Source of the DNA: Bedellia somnulentella
Taxonomy: Eukaryota > Arthropoda > Insecta > Lepidoptera > Bedelliidae
Direction of reading: 5' to 3'
NCBI GenBank assembly: GCA_963576735.1
Contig: OY755177.1
Coordinates: 17,608,001 to 17,672,000 of the forward strand
DNA: 64,000 nucleotides
The translations under genes and the position numbers were made by a program. The number at the start of each line of letters is the position of its first letter. The stretch's first letter is position 1. The notes under the pieces are model-generated. The model made no database searches and was not told where the DNA came from. It saw nothing but the letters and a program-made list of their open reading frames with translations. This document shows positions 1 to 9,432 of the stretch, in pieces.

Positions 1-131
1 GGTTGTTGGTGATGGGTCTCCAACCGCATCGCCCAAAAATCCCTTAATGGCCCCAATACCGTTAGTCGTCTCTTACGTATTCATTACCTGATGTAATGGG
101 GTAGTGCTATTCTAAGCCGACACTACACATC
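1..131 (-). repeat. SINE A, 5' half, cut by window edge
   Basis: On the minus strand this is the 5' half of SINE A: the TGTAGTGTCGGCTTAGAAT head, the block around the GCGATGCGGTTGGAGACCC motif, and the start of the ACCAACAACC block. It runs off the left edge. The stretch normally reading GTAAGAGGCGACTAACGG is slightly altered. Confidence 0.85.
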
Positions 132-232
132 TTACATATACTCACGCCATTATTTCCCATTTGGGTAGGCAAAGACTATTAATCGCCGCTTTTTAAAATC
201 CTAGCAAACCTTTCTAGCTTCGTTAATCAATA
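132..232 (-). repeat. LINE C 3' end fragment
   Basis: Read on the minus strand, this ends in ...GGCGTGAGTATATGTA, preceded by the codons for the last residues of the LINE C protein (an AKWRS-like tail, degraded). It is a 5'-truncated insertion of LINE C, the family whose tail SINE A shares. Confidence 0.65.
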
Positions 233-245
233 AAAAATTCTAATT

Positions 246-292
246 CTGAAGTTCTGGCCACACCTTTTTGGTGTTAATAGCCGTGAGTAAAT
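246..292 (+). repeat. SINE A 3' tail, degenerate
   Basis: It matches only the last ~45 bp of SINE A: the GAAGTTCTGGCCAC block, a short spacer, then AGCCGTGAGTAA. No TATG tail remains. Confidence 0.5.
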
Positions 293-655
293 CCATTGAT
301 GGGTACAATAAATTTCTAATAAAAAATAGATGAGTGTAATAACAGTACATAGCCAAAAGCTCACCAGATGGCGATATTGTCAAATTTGCAGTGCCGTCTG
401 GTGTGCAAAGCAAATGAAATGTGTTTCTGAATGGCACTGGTAAACAAATGAAAACCGCAAAGCCTGCTGCTTGTCTGTATTCGTTTTGTACAAATTGAGA
501 CTTCACATGTTTTTCTGTTCCGTTTTGTGTTTTAAAATCCTGGAGGTTTATTCAGAGCTGTATTTTTAGTGGTAGGGCTGATTCGAATTCAATAAATTAA
601 TAATGATAGTCTAATGTATTATGTTATTAAAAAATTCAACATTATCAGAACAACC
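293..655. other. No feature recognised
   Basis: AT-rich sequence. The 88-codon open frame across 240-506 on the minus strand overlaps SINE DNA and shows no domain or splice context, so it is not called. Confidence 0.5.
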
Positions 656-752
656 ACACAACTTCCAAAAGTGGTTGAGGATTCTTTAAATTTAAAGCTC
701 TGGCTACGCCTTCTAGGTATTTATATCCGTGATTATATTTATGCATGTATGT
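656..752 (+). repeat. SINE A 3' half
   Basis: The blocks ACTTCCAAAAGTGGTTGAGG, AGCTCTGGCTACGCCTTCTA and GCATGTATGTT occur in SINE A order. The 5' half is missing. Confidence 0.7.
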
Positions 753-799
753 TAAACATTAAGAGAATCAGAAAATAAGAGGAAACACTGCGATCAAGC

Positions 800-922
800 T
801 TATCCTAAAATAGCCGCCCCCCCATAAAGTGCCCGAAAACAGAGCATAGTCGCCTCTTACGTTCACGCACAGGTAGAAATGGGGTAGTGTTAATTCTAAG
901 CCGTCACTACACAGCAAAAACA
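800..922 (-). repeat. SINE A 5' half, degenerate
   Basis: Minus strand head TGTGTAGTGACGGCTTAGAA, then ACACTACCCCATTTCTACC and GTAAGAGGCGACTATGC. It is divergent, with an insertion in the middle. Confidence 0.65.
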
Positions 923-924
923 TT

Positions 925-1315
925 ACACAGCAAATATTAGTTATAAAACTAAAACAATGCAGCATTTTTTAACTATATATCCCGAACCAAAGTTCGATTT
1001 AACAAGGCTGTTGAAAAGCCAACCGTTTACCACATAATGTTATCTGTCAATTATGCCATAATCACGTTAGTGCTTGCCCTTATAAATATTTGACCTTAGC
1101 GTGTAACATTGCCACGACTATATATTAAACGTTATATTAACATGTCGAGGCTAATATTCAGCAATAATAACATATAATACGAAATTTAATGAACTCAGTA
1201 ACGGCACAACCGTGAGGCAATGTCATGAAAATATAAATTTCGTGAAAATTAACAATGCCGTTCTTAAAAGTTTTTAGTTAACAGCGATTTTTCTCTGTTA
1301 TCACGTTTTCATACA
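925..1315. other. No feature recognised
   Basis: AT-rich DNA without a recognisable gene, RNA or repeat signature. Confidence 0.4.
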
Positions 1316-1530
1316 TACATATACATATATTTACAGCGTTAGTTCCCCTTGGGGGAGATAGAGTACGAAAGCCACTTTGTACGATCCTGGCAAACCTCTC
1401 TAGCGTCGTTCACATCCATCAATATTTTCATACATGCTCTCTTATTCTTCGTACTACGGACAACTGCCTTTTTCAGCAAATTCTTTATTTCCTTCTTTAT
1501 TGATTCTCTATTGACAAGTTTTCATTAACG
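1316..1530 (-). pseudogene. LINE C: C-terminal ORF fragment plus 3' end
   Basis: This is one of the clearest copies of the LINE C protein end. In one minus-strand frame it reads ...KNLLKKAVVRSTKNKRAC, then MKILMDVNDAREVCQDRTKW, and stops at ...SPKGN, followed by the short 3' UTR and a TATATGTAT-type tail. The LLKKA / NKRAC / VCQDRTKW signature is shared with 55385-55600 and in part with 39360-39546. It is a 5'-truncated retrotransposon insertion, not a host gene. The frame is intact over the preserved part, which argues for moderate age. Confidence 0.78.
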
Positions 1531-1649
1531 AAGTAGATACCCATACATACGTATAATAATGGCTATAATTCCTAAAAAGGGTAACCAAAGCATCAGTATT
1601 AGAACTTTTTAGTCATTGGAAGTCAAGTGCGAAAAAGATTAGTCAGGTC

Positions 1650-1894
1650 AGCATACATACATACATACACTCACGGCTATAAATCCCTTAACGGGGTAGC
1701 CAGAGCTTTAAAATGAAAAATTCCTCGGCTACTTTTGTAAGTTGATTGGGGAAAAGATGATAATAACAAATGTTTTTAGTGACGGGTCTCCAACCACATC
1801 GCCCAAAAATCACATAAGTCCCTATACCCTTAGTCGCCTCTTACGATCACCCACGGGAAGAAATGAAGTAGTGTTATTCTAAGCCGACACGGCA
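1650..1894 (-). repeat. SINE A, near full length
   Basis: The order on the plus strand is a (CATA)n tail, ACTCACGGCTATAAATCCCT, the CAGCCACTTTTG region, GGGTCTCCAACCACATCGCC, CGCCTCTTACGATCACCCAC, and finally TAAGCCGACACGGCA. It is somewhat diverged and abuts a SINE B copy on its right. Confidence 0.88.
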
Positions 1895-1895
1895 A

Positions 1896-2185
1896 GTCAA
1901 AGTCAGGCCTACAGTAATTTGTCTTTTCTAAAAGTTGTATATATGGTTAATTTTTCATGGTTGTTAAAAGTAAGGAAAACATTCGTGAGGTTAGTTGTAT
2001 TTGGTCATGTGACAGTGTAGTCGTACAAAACGGCAATAGGCCTGTCTCCTATCATGTGGTTACACTGTCTTAACAAAACGTGAGTATTCTGAACACCAGG
2101 TGACATTGTCACGTGATGCTCAAAATTATTAGTATCTCTGCCAACCCCATTGGGGATATACGGCGTGAACGTTTCAGTTTGAGTT
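1896..2185 (+). repeat. SINE B, lacking most of the tRNA head
   Basis: It starts at the end of the B-box region (GTCAGGCCTACAG), then follows the SINE B body: TGTGACAGTGTAGTCGTAC, GGCAATAGGCCTG, GAACACCAGGTGACATTGTC, and CTGCCAACCCCATTGGGGAT before ACGGCGTGAACGTTT. The tail is replaced by a GAGTT repeat. Confidence 0.85.
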
Positions 2186-2231
2186 GAGTTGAGTTTGTTG
2201 CTGATGCCTTTCAAATAAATCTCCATAAAAC

Positions 2232-2300
2232 AATTATCAATCCCTAAGTAGCCTCTTACGACATCTGCGCGAAGAAATGGGCTTGTTATATTCTTTACCC
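2232..2300 (-). repeat. SINE A fragment, degenerate
   Basis: Only the GTAGCCTCTTACGACAT block and the adjoining AAGAAATGGG are recognisable. Confidence 0.45.
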
Positions 2301-2339
2301 ACACTATTTGTTGGATATCTACCATTTGGATTGGATGGT

Positions 2340-2730
2340 CACATTACATTGAAGGTTGTCTGAAAGAGATTGCTTGTAGTGATAAGACCGCCAATGTACT
2401 TTTGCTTTTGTGCATACATATACTCACGGCTATAAATCCCTAGAAAGGGCAGCCAGAGCTAAGGAATTAGACATTTCTCAGCCACTTTTGGAAATCATAG
2501 TGGGGAAAAGATGGTAAAAATAAAGGTTGTTGGTGATGGGTCTCCAACCTCATCGCCCAAAAATCGCTTAAAAGCCCCAATACCGTTAGTCACCTCTTAC
2601 GTAAACCGGAAGAAATGGGGTAGTGCTATTCTAAGCCGACACTAAACAGCATATTTTGCTTTTGTATTTTATAAATATTTCTTTTCTGATGTGCAATAAA
2701 GTAGTTTGTATTCTTTTTACGATATATTAT
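2340..2730 (+). repeat. LINE 3' end, split by SINE A
   Basis: The sequence TCTGAAAGAGATTGC followed by GATAAGACCGCCAATGTAC is a 3' UTR motif seen in many lepidopteran LINEs (recognised from memory). It is interrupted at 2411 and resumes at 2654 with ...TTTCTTTTCTGATGTGCAATAAAG. The interruption is the SINE A at 2412-2653 with a 12-bp duplication. Confidence 0.6.
2412..2653 (-). repeat. SINE A, full length, with 12-bp target duplication
   Basis: A complete copy flanked by a perfect direct repeat TTTTGCTTTTGT at 2400-2411 and 2654-2665. This proves it arrived as one unit by target-primed reverse transcription. It fixes both ends of the family: a 5' end near GCTGTTTAGTGTCGGCTTAG and a 3' end in the (TATG) tail. 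The host sequence is an older LINE 3' UTR. Confidence 0.93.
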
Positions 2731-2769
2731 TAAATTTGGCGAGAACGTTTATGTTATGTTATGTATTAA

Positions 2770-2960
2770 TATTTATTAAAATATGATCGCCATTTTGTAA
2801 AATCCTGACAAATCTCTCTTGTTTCTGTCACATTCATCATTTTTCTCATACATGCTCTTTTATTATTTTCACAACGGACTTTCGCGTTTTCGATTTGGTT
2901 TTTTCAAATGGTTAAATCGAATTAAAAAGAATTTAAAAGAAAATATAGCGTAAAATCTGA
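2770..2960 (-). pseudogene. LINE C C-terminal ORF fragment
   Basis: Minus-strand codons give an ENNKRACMRKMMNV-type stretch followed by EICQDFTKWRS, the same C-terminal signature as the other LINE C copies. The 3' tail is lost. Confidence 0.6.
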
Positions 2961-3264
2961 AAATCCTGATAATTATTCTGAAAATATTAAAATACATATC
3001 CGCCATCCAAAAGAAGGCGTTACCTTTAACAAAACCTTTGTCAAACAAAGAAACAAATGTTCCTTCTAAATCTTTTCACATTCAACTCACGTCTGACATT
3101 TCGAGTAACATAAATACACAAGCCATTTCCAATACTTCTTGTGTGATACGAAAACAAAAGAGTACCTTGCGTTATTCAAATTAGAAATATAACCAAATGT
3201 TTACGTGGAAAGGATTCGGTCTCACTTGAAGGCTAAAATTATATCTTTATTTTCGCCTTTTTGT
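2961..3264. other. No feature recognised
   Basis: AT-rich sequence with no supported gene or repeat. Confidence 0.4.
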
Positions 3265-3415
3265 ACGAATATATTGTCACATGACTAAGTAGTACTTAGC
3301 TATGTGGGATTTGTCAGTTTTCCCTCACTGTTAACAATCTGAATGAAATATTAATAAAAATGTAACATTTACGCTGTATATCACACTTCTGAACATCGCT
3401 TGAAATTGTGACCTG
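3265..3415 (-). repeat. SINE B pieces, left of an insertion
   Basis: 3265-3331 matches the minus-strand body (TTGTCACATGACTAAGTAGT, TGTGGGATTTG, CCCTCACTGTTAAC). 3370-3415 matches the minus-strand 3' end (TTCTGAACATCGC ... GTGACCTG). The latter stops exactly where the DNA element 3416-6294 begins and continues at 6295. Confidence 0.75.
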
Positions 3416-6294
3416 CCCGGGTAGCATGAGTTGTCATCTGAGAAGTGAGAGCCATGTCACGAAACATCTCAGTTAGCCAACCTATGTCATTTTTGCGAGC
3501 ATGAGCGTCAGTATGACAGACGGATGAGATCTGAGAGCCCTGTCACCGAATCGATAGAGCATTGTTGCCATCATTAGTCTGTGAATATTTTTTCTCTATT
3601 TTATTCGATCTTTTTGAACCAAAATAGTAGCTAAATCTGTCACATTTCACTCATTTTACGTCAAATATTGACATTTGTAACCAAACAACGTAAAGACAAC
3701 AAAAATAATATTTAATTTCTTAATAAAGTTTCCAAATTTTCAATTAATATCAAAAGTTTTAAGATTACAAGTTTAGTTTGTAGGGAATTTCCGACTAAAC
3801 TTCCTCACAATGATAGGGGAATCATAAAATATTAAGTAAGTAATTAGGTTTTATTATTCTATATAACTATTATTTAACTAGAAAGTGAGCAGCATACTTT
3901 TAATGACTTGTATTGTCTTTTGTTTGCAGATGTACCACAGTTATATAAGTGTTTGATGAGAAAATTGAAGAAATGCTGTGCAGCCTATGGCACATATTGC
4001 CTATAACATCTTAGTTCCATCCCGCCAGTCCATTTCCAGATTCCCATTAGCCAAGTCCATCGCGCAGATGGGCATTATTTAACTTAACAACCTTCACTAC
4101 ATTTCAATTTCAACAATATCCTATATTCCCAAAATCTAGTGAAGCTCTGATGTATGGAAATAGTCTTGTTGAATGCTCCTGTTTATTCAGAATTTGAGTA
4201 TGCATCCATACTTTAATAGCATTCTTATGACTGCAATGTGTATAAACAAGCTGTATTGTTTCTATAAGGAAAAAGTGATGTTAATAGAATAAAAATGTGA
4301 AGTACAGATGAGTTTGTGAACAGATACTATGATGTTGAGCGGTTGTTTAAAAGTATTTATTCAACAAATAAAGTTAACTCCACAAAATGTGTTTTACTAG
4401 CAAATAAAGCCCATTCATAGGCAGCTTTTACTTTTCACTTGAGATGAGATTTCAGTTGTAAAATGTGCATGCATATATTCTACTATACATTATTTCCCAT
4501 TGCAGTAGGCAGAGAATATTAATTGCCTCATCAATAAACTTACTCGTTCTTACAATTTATTCCCACCTATATATCTCTTTTGTTACTTAATTTCGCCAAA
4601 TTTCTGAATTGAGTATTCAAGCTGAGAACGACTTAAGTATCGTTTTGTCTCTTTCAGTTGTTAAGATTTCAATGCGACAGAATGATACTTAAGTTGTTCT
4701 CAGCTGGAATACTCAATTCAGAAATCGGGGGTAAGTATCCATCTGCTCTATTTGCCCAAAATAAAATAACATTGCTTTTTCTATATATTCAAGGTTTGCA
4801 GTTTTAACCATGTGGAGTATTGTCTTTGAATTACAAAAATACAATTTATCCCCAGGCGCAAACATGCTATGATTATCATTTTATTCTAAATAATCCGAAG
4901 ATTTCTGCTATGAGTTCGGTATTGGAAAATGTAGGATTTACTTGCAATGAAGGGGATTAAAACAAGTGGTTTTCATTAATATTTAGGCAATTTTATTGAT
5001 AATTAATTAAAAACTGTTACATTTTGCTGCTTTTTTTAAATTTCATTAGACTCCTTCCGTCACTTAATTGTTCCAGAATCTTTGTATTAAATCAATATGT
5101 TTTACTGAAAATAAGAAAACAACATGAGCATTATATTCATATGTAGTCATTTCAATATGCTAGTAAGGTGACTACTAAATTTGTTTTATAATGTTGCACA
5201 AAGTACCTGCACCTGCATTTAAACAACTTTTGTAGCATTAAGTGTGTCGGTAGATAAAGAGGTAACAAAATTATGCCATCACCATTCTTTACATTCCTAG
5301 CCACACTAAGACAGCAAGCAGGCTATTGTCTACTCACACTATCCAGACTTTGCCTGTGCCTGTTGATGCAAGCATATGCTTTGGGCTCGGGTGTCATTTA
5401 TGATGATAATGATAATTTAAGACTACAAACCCTACATAACAAACAATAATGAATAGAAATCTATTTTACGTGCATTATATTTGACCTCTGAAACATACCA
5501 TAAGTTTAGAAACTGTTCTTAATAGTAATTTTAAAGAAGATCAATGAAATTCATTGATTTTCTCAACTGCATCAGAAAATTATGGATTTAGGCTGCAGAA
5601 TTTGTATCCTCATGCCTAGTGAATTGCTCGTTATAAAAGCCAAACGTATTTTAAGGAATTTAAAACTTAATACACAAGCACTAGTTGTAGATTAATTTAA
5701 TTTAGTTAAAATTTACAATTCAATCGATATCATGTGGAATCATTGAATCCTGTATGTATCCTTATGTGAAACTTTACCCTGAGGCTTTTCATAGGTCACA
5801 AGCTATCATAGAGGTCCTCGGAAATCGTCATGACGTACAAATGTGTTTCGTAGGACTTGTTTGCGGCAAACTTTCACCCGGATGAGTATCATATCCATTT
5901 TTCGTTTTTTTTCCATTCAAAACAAATCTAAGTGATGTAGTCGCTTTGCTATCACACTTTTACAGTAAGAACTACACAAAAAAGTTAAAAAAGCTGCAAA
6001 ACAGCACTCATATTTTGATAAGTAATCTTTCTCACTGGCTCTCGCGCTCAATTTTGACATCGACATAAATTTGATATAAAATGACAAACATCTCAGTTTA
6101 TGTCGCTGTCACGCCGCTCATGCTCGCACATGTGACTCGGCGTTGCGATGTCAAAGGCGAGTCACTAGCGCTCTCACATCTCAGATGCCTCATGCTCGGG
6201 CGTGCGAGAAACGGTCAAATATGGCGGCCATTTCGCCCTTGAACGGTGACATAGCCCTATCTCAGAGGCTCTCACACGCCTCATGCTACCCCGG
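3416..6294. mobile_element. DNA transposon-like element, 2.9 kb, inserted in SINE B
   Basis: The left end CCCGGGTAGCATGAG (3416-3430) and right end (CTCATGCTACCCCGG, 6280-6294) are inverted repeats with one mismatch. Both sides lie in one SINE B copy, and the SINE triplet CTG is present at 3413-3415 and again at 6295-6297, so the target duplication is 3 bp. About 150-250 bp inside each end are rich in shared words such as TGAGAGC, CATCTCAG and GTCAC, a subterminal repeat pattern. No transposase frame survives. The interior holds the palindromic MITE at 4600-4726 and a LINE C scrap near 4475-4530. A 3-bp duplication fits PIF/Harbinger, CACTA or Zator types, but the ends do not identify the superfamily. 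Confidence 0.7.
4600..4726. mobile_element. Palindromic MITE-1, copy 1
   Basis: The arms AATTTCTGAATTGAGTATTC and the mirror ending CTCAATTCAGAAAT enclose an inner pair around CTGAGAACGACTTAAGTATC. Nearly the whole element folds back on itself around a loop of about 40 bases containing TTTCAGTTGTTAAGATTTC. A second copy lies at 56758-56884 in the opposite orientation. Confidence 0.75.
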
Positions 6295-6508
6295 CTGGTG
6301 TTCGGAGTATCCACGTTTTGCTTGGACAGTGTCATGAGTACTGAGTGATGTGGGCTTCTTCACGATGTTTTCCCTCACCGTATGCAACCATGATAAATTA
6401 ACCATACATATGACTTTAGAAAAGACAAATAGGTGAAGGCCCGATCCGGAATTTGAACGTCTGCAGGATAAGCGGTGTTCTACCCACTTAACTGCGCTAT
6501 CACGGTTG
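6295..6508 (-). repeat. SINE B, right part of the interrupted copy
   Basis: It continues the copy broken at 3415: CTGGTGTTCGGAGTATCCAC, TGTTTTCCCTCACCG, CCATGATAAATTAACCA, then the tRNA-like head with its minus-strand B box (GGAATTTGAACG) and A box (TAACTGCGCTATCACGG). The region between the GGACAGTG and TGTGGGC blocks is shortened. Confidence 0.85.
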
Positions 6509-6653
6509 CATGAAATTGAAATTGATCCTGCATTTGACTTAATGAAAACCACATTGGTTAAGGCCTGCCCAAAGTTTTTCACCTCACATCTCCTGCATAA
6601 GAATCGCTGGTATTCCTACCGAGCCATAAATGTTTTTTTCTCAAACTCAAAAG

Positions 6654-6724
6654 TTTACGCCGTATACCCCTGATGGGTTTGGCAGAGGTACTAATACTTC
6701 TTAACATCATGTCACATTGTCACC
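6654..6724 (-). repeat. SINE B 3' end fragment
   Basis: The minus-strand 3' end of SINE B: TTTACGCCGTATACCCCTGA, TTGGCAGAGGTACTAATACT, CATGTCACATTGTCACC. Confidence 0.75.
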
Positions 6725-6814
6725 TCGCCCCTATTTTACCAACATGACAATTGTCAATGACATATGTTGGTTGAAAAATGTCAGTGACAGGTAAGAACCG
6801 ATAAGTTTGAAAAA

Positions 6815-7065
6815 TACATACATACATATACTCACGGCTATAAATCCCTAGATGGGGTAGCCAGAGCTAAGGAATCAGAAATTCCTCAGCCACTTTTAAA
6901 AAGTTAAGTGGGGAAAAGATGGTAAAATAAAGGTTGTTGGTGATGGGTCTCCAACCTCATCGCCCAAAAATCCCTTTAAAGCCCCAATACCGTTAGTCGC
7001 CTCTTACGCACACCCGCCGGAAGAATTGGGGTAGTGCTATTCTAAGCCGACACTACACGGCAAAT
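6815..7065 (-). repeat. SINE A, full length
   Basis: A complete copy, from the (CATA)n tail through CACGGCTATAAATCCCTAGA to TAAGCCGACACTACACGGCA. It is close to the family consensus. Confidence 0.9.
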
Positions 7066-7129
7066 CCGTACCGTTTATCATTAATCAAACGCTCAATTTA
7101 CACCCAGTGTGCCCATTGCAATCAACAAA

Positions 7130-7235
7130 CGTATATATATATATACTCACGGCTACAAATCCCTTAACGGGGTAGCCAGAACTTTGGAATGATAAATTCC
7201 TCAGCCACTTTTGGAAGTTGATTGGGGAAAAGATG
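7130..7235 (-). repeat. SINE A 3' half, cut by the foldback element
   Basis: It begins in a TATATATA run and ACTCACGGCTACAAATCCCT and stops after TTGGGGAAAAGATG, exactly where the foldback element starts. The missing 5' half is not present on the far side. Confidence 0.8.
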
Positions 7236-7690
7236 ATCCCACCAAAAACATTTTAAATGTAAAAAATGTTAGCCAAGCAAATACAATACAAAAATTTATA
7301 ATATGTTAACTAAAAGACTTCGCAGACAAAAGGATTGATATCTGAATGGTTGCCAAGCACTGCAGATAATCCTGAAATACAAAGTAGATAACAAGTTAAA
7401 TTAAAGTTTTGATTTAACTTGGCTCGTTTCCACATACGAGTTATCATGATAATCAACTTATCTGCTAGGTACATTTTAATTTGATTTTGTGGTGAAAACT
7501 AGCCAAATTAAATCAAAACTTTAATTTAACTTGTTATCTACTTTGTATTTCAGGATTATCTGCAGTGCTTGGCAACCATTCAGATATCAATCCTTTTGTC
7601 TGCGAAGTCTTTTAGTTAACATATTATAAATTTTTGTATTGTATTTGCTTGGCTAACATTTTTTACATTTAAAAATGTTTTTGGTGGGAT
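7236..7690. mobile_element. Long foldback element, 190-bp arms
   Basis: The left arm 7236-7424 and right arm 7501-7690 are near-perfect inverted repeats, differing by about one base indel and a few substitutions. The spacer is 76 bp (7425-7500). The ends read ATCCCACCAAAAACATTTT. It codes for nothing. Such high arm identity over 190 bp suggests recent origin or ongoing arm homogenisation. No convincing target duplication is visible, so the superfamily is open. A palindromic assembly artefact is unlikely because a unique spacer and defined ends are present. Confidence 0.8.
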
Positions 7691-7968
7691 ATCATTACTT
7701 TTTGTTAATAAATAAGTTGGTATTTTTTTTTCTGCGTCTGATTTTATACCTACCTTACTATCTGTCTACTATTTTAATCAAACAAATCAATGAATTTGGC
7801 AAAAGAAACAAACTTACAAACAACCCAATCTAAAAACAATCAGCAAGAAAAAAAGCAGAATTTACAACACCGTTACCAGCTGTAACTCATACGACGACGA
7901 AGCATAAAACTCAACCTTATAGGCGGGATTTCGCTAGACAACCGAACAGCATGGAGCACAACATTTCA
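7691..7968. other. No feature recognised
   Basis: AT-rich sequence between the foldback element and the TRIM, with no supported feature. Confidence 0.4.
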
Positions 7969-7973
7969 TCATG

Positions 7974-8161
7974 TGTTAAGGCAAGGAATAATAAAGACGA
8001 AGACTTGCCAATAAAACATTTACTTTTAAATAAGACAGTTATTACATTTACAATATGTATGTTAAGTCGACGGTGGTTGGTTGCGTAGTGCGTTCTCCCG
8101 CCAGCGATCTCCGCGCCGCCGCGCCTGCGGATTGCCTATACACGCGAATCAGGCGTAAACA
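7974..8161 (-). repeat. TRIM 3' LTR (minus-strand sense)
   Basis: A 188-bp terminal repeat, GC-rich in its inner part (GCGCCGCCGCGCCTGCGG) and AT-rich in the outer half. It matches 8370-8557 except for about five substitutions. Confidence 0.9.
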
Positions 8162-8349
8162 TCCTCCGGGACGTTGAAAGCTTGATGTAGTTAATTTTTA
8201 ATATTCTCGTGGGGTAGTAAACAAAACCTATTTACTGCTCTACGTAAGACCCCTTTTGATGTGGTTACATCAGCAACCTGGCTAACACCGTCCGCTCCTG
8301 GATAGAGGCGTGACACACGTCCAAGGCGCCATTGAAGTGGAGGCAGGTT

Positions 8350-8367
8350 GTCCTGTCACGGTCGCCA
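8350..8367 (-). other. TRIM primer binding site (tRNA-Arg)
   Basis: On the minus strand it reads TGGCGACCGTGACAGGAC. This is complementary to the 3' end of an insect tRNA-Arg ending ...CACGGTCG plus CCA (tRNA sequence recalled from memory). It lies two bases from the 5' LTR, the usual retrotransposon spacing. Confidence 0.8.
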
Positions 8368-8369
8368 AA

Positions 8370-8557
8370 TGTTAAGGCAAGGAATAATATAGACGAAGAC
8401 TTGCCAATAAAACATTTACTTTTAAATAAGACAGTTATTACATTTACAATATGTATTTTAAGTCGACGTGGGTTGGTTGCGTAGTGCGTTCTCCCGCCAG
8501 CGATCTCCGCGCCGCCGCGCCTGCGGATTGCCTATACACGCGAATCAGGTGTAAACA
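8370..8557 (-). repeat. TRIM 5' LTR (minus-strand sense)
   Basis: Partner of 7974-8161. On the minus strand it is the upstream LTR, so it would have carried the promoter of the element. Confidence 0.9.
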
Positions 8558-8562
8558 TCATG

Positions 8563-8985
8563 GAATTTATTATGATTTCTATACAAAATGTTCTTGTGAG
8601 GGAAATATTGAAAAATCTTAAAAATTCTCCATTTTCAGATTTTTTCCTTTGTTAATATTTGATCACCGACCTGGATGCCGAATTTCAACTTCCTGGGATA
8701 TCTGGAAGTGGGTTAGGTTTTTGATCTATATGTCAGTGAGTCACTAAAAAAATCGCGATTTTTGGACGTTTATATCTTAATAACCCTTTGTTATGTATTT
8801 ATGGAAATTAGGCTACTAGTTTGTATCCTTGATATCAACAAATGAGCCAAATTTGGTTGGTTTATGTTGATTAGATTTTGAGTTATGATGGTGTAAAAAG
8901 TCGCTCCAAATGGTTCGTGTAATATACACATACGGTGCGCGCTCGCCGCCTTGGCTTGGCTTGACGCACTGCCGTGCGTCTTGAT
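8563..8985. other. No feature recognised
   Basis: Unassigned sequence. A CG-rich patch GTGCGCGCTCGCCGCC is near 8935-8950. Confidence 0.35.
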
Positions 8986-8989
8986 AATA

Positions 8990-9126
8990 ATAAACGTTTT
9001 TGGTGATGGGTCTCCAACCACATCGCCCAAAAATCACCTAAAAAGCCCCTTTATCCTTAGTCGCCTCTTACGATCATCCACGGATAGAAATGGGGTAGTG
9101 CTTTTCTAAGCCGACACTACACGGCA
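8990..9126 (-). repeat. SINE A 5' half
   Basis: From GGTGATGGGTCTCCAACCAC through CGCCTCTTACGATCATCCAC to TAAGCCGACACTACACGGCA. The 3' half is absent. Confidence 0.85.
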
Positions 9127-9229
9127 TGGTTAATATAATTTTTAATAATATTTTTTCATACCTAATAATAATTTCCAAACTAAGCATCGGTTACCATACA
9201 AGCATTAACTATATTTTCCGTATTGTATA

Positions 9230-9432
9230 AATATACTCAAGGCCATATATTATATCCCAAAAAGGGGTAGCCAGAGCTTCAGCGCAAGAAACTCCTCAGC
9301 CACATTTGGAAGTTGATAGGAGACAAGGTGGTAGAAATAAAGTATTGTTGATGGTTGCTCTTCAACCGCAGCGCCCAAAAACCGCTTAAAGAATCCCCAT
9401 CCCCTCAATTGCCTCAATTGCTTTCGACACCC
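9230..9432 (-). repeat. SINE A, diverged 3' and central part
   Basis: The blocks CTCAAGGCCATATAT, GGGGTAGCCAGAGCTTC, CTCCTCAGCCACATTTGGAA and CAACCGCAGCGCCCAAAAAC are in family order. The 5' head is lost after TCGACACCCGTGG. Confidence 0.75.

Larger units (their letters stand above)
7969..8562 (-). mobile_element. TRIM: miniature LTR retrotransposon
   Basis: Two 188-bp direct repeats (7974-8161 and 8370-8557) begin TGTTAAGGCAAGG and end GTAAACA on the plus strand, so on the minus strand each LTR runs TGTTTAC...CCTTAACA with the usual TG...CA ends. They flank only 208 bp. A perfect 5-bp target duplication TCATG lies at 7969-7973 and 8558-8562. Two bases inside the minus-strand 5' LTR is an 18-base primer site complementary to the 3' end of tRNA-Arg. 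A purine-rich GGAGGA precedes the 3' LTR. There is no gag or pol, so it must have moved in trans. The LTRs differ at about five positions, which suggests fairly recent insertion. Confidence 0.9.

Noticed and set aside
2005..2325. Frames with THVLLRQCTHVIGGRPIAVLYEYTVT-like sequence
   Set aside because: They are antisense translations of SINE B, recurring at 45152, 61493 and 63273.
3930..4015. A splice-acceptor-like TTTGTTTGCAG followed by a frame reading VPQLYKCLMRKLKKCCAAYG
   Set aside because: The only plausible upstream exon has stops in the matching frame, and no homologue is recognised; kept as part of the DNA element.
7236..7690. Foldback element as a pair of LTRs or as a TTAA-type piggyBac MITE
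   Set aside because: The arms are inverted, not direct, and no TTAA flanks the CCC...GGG ends.
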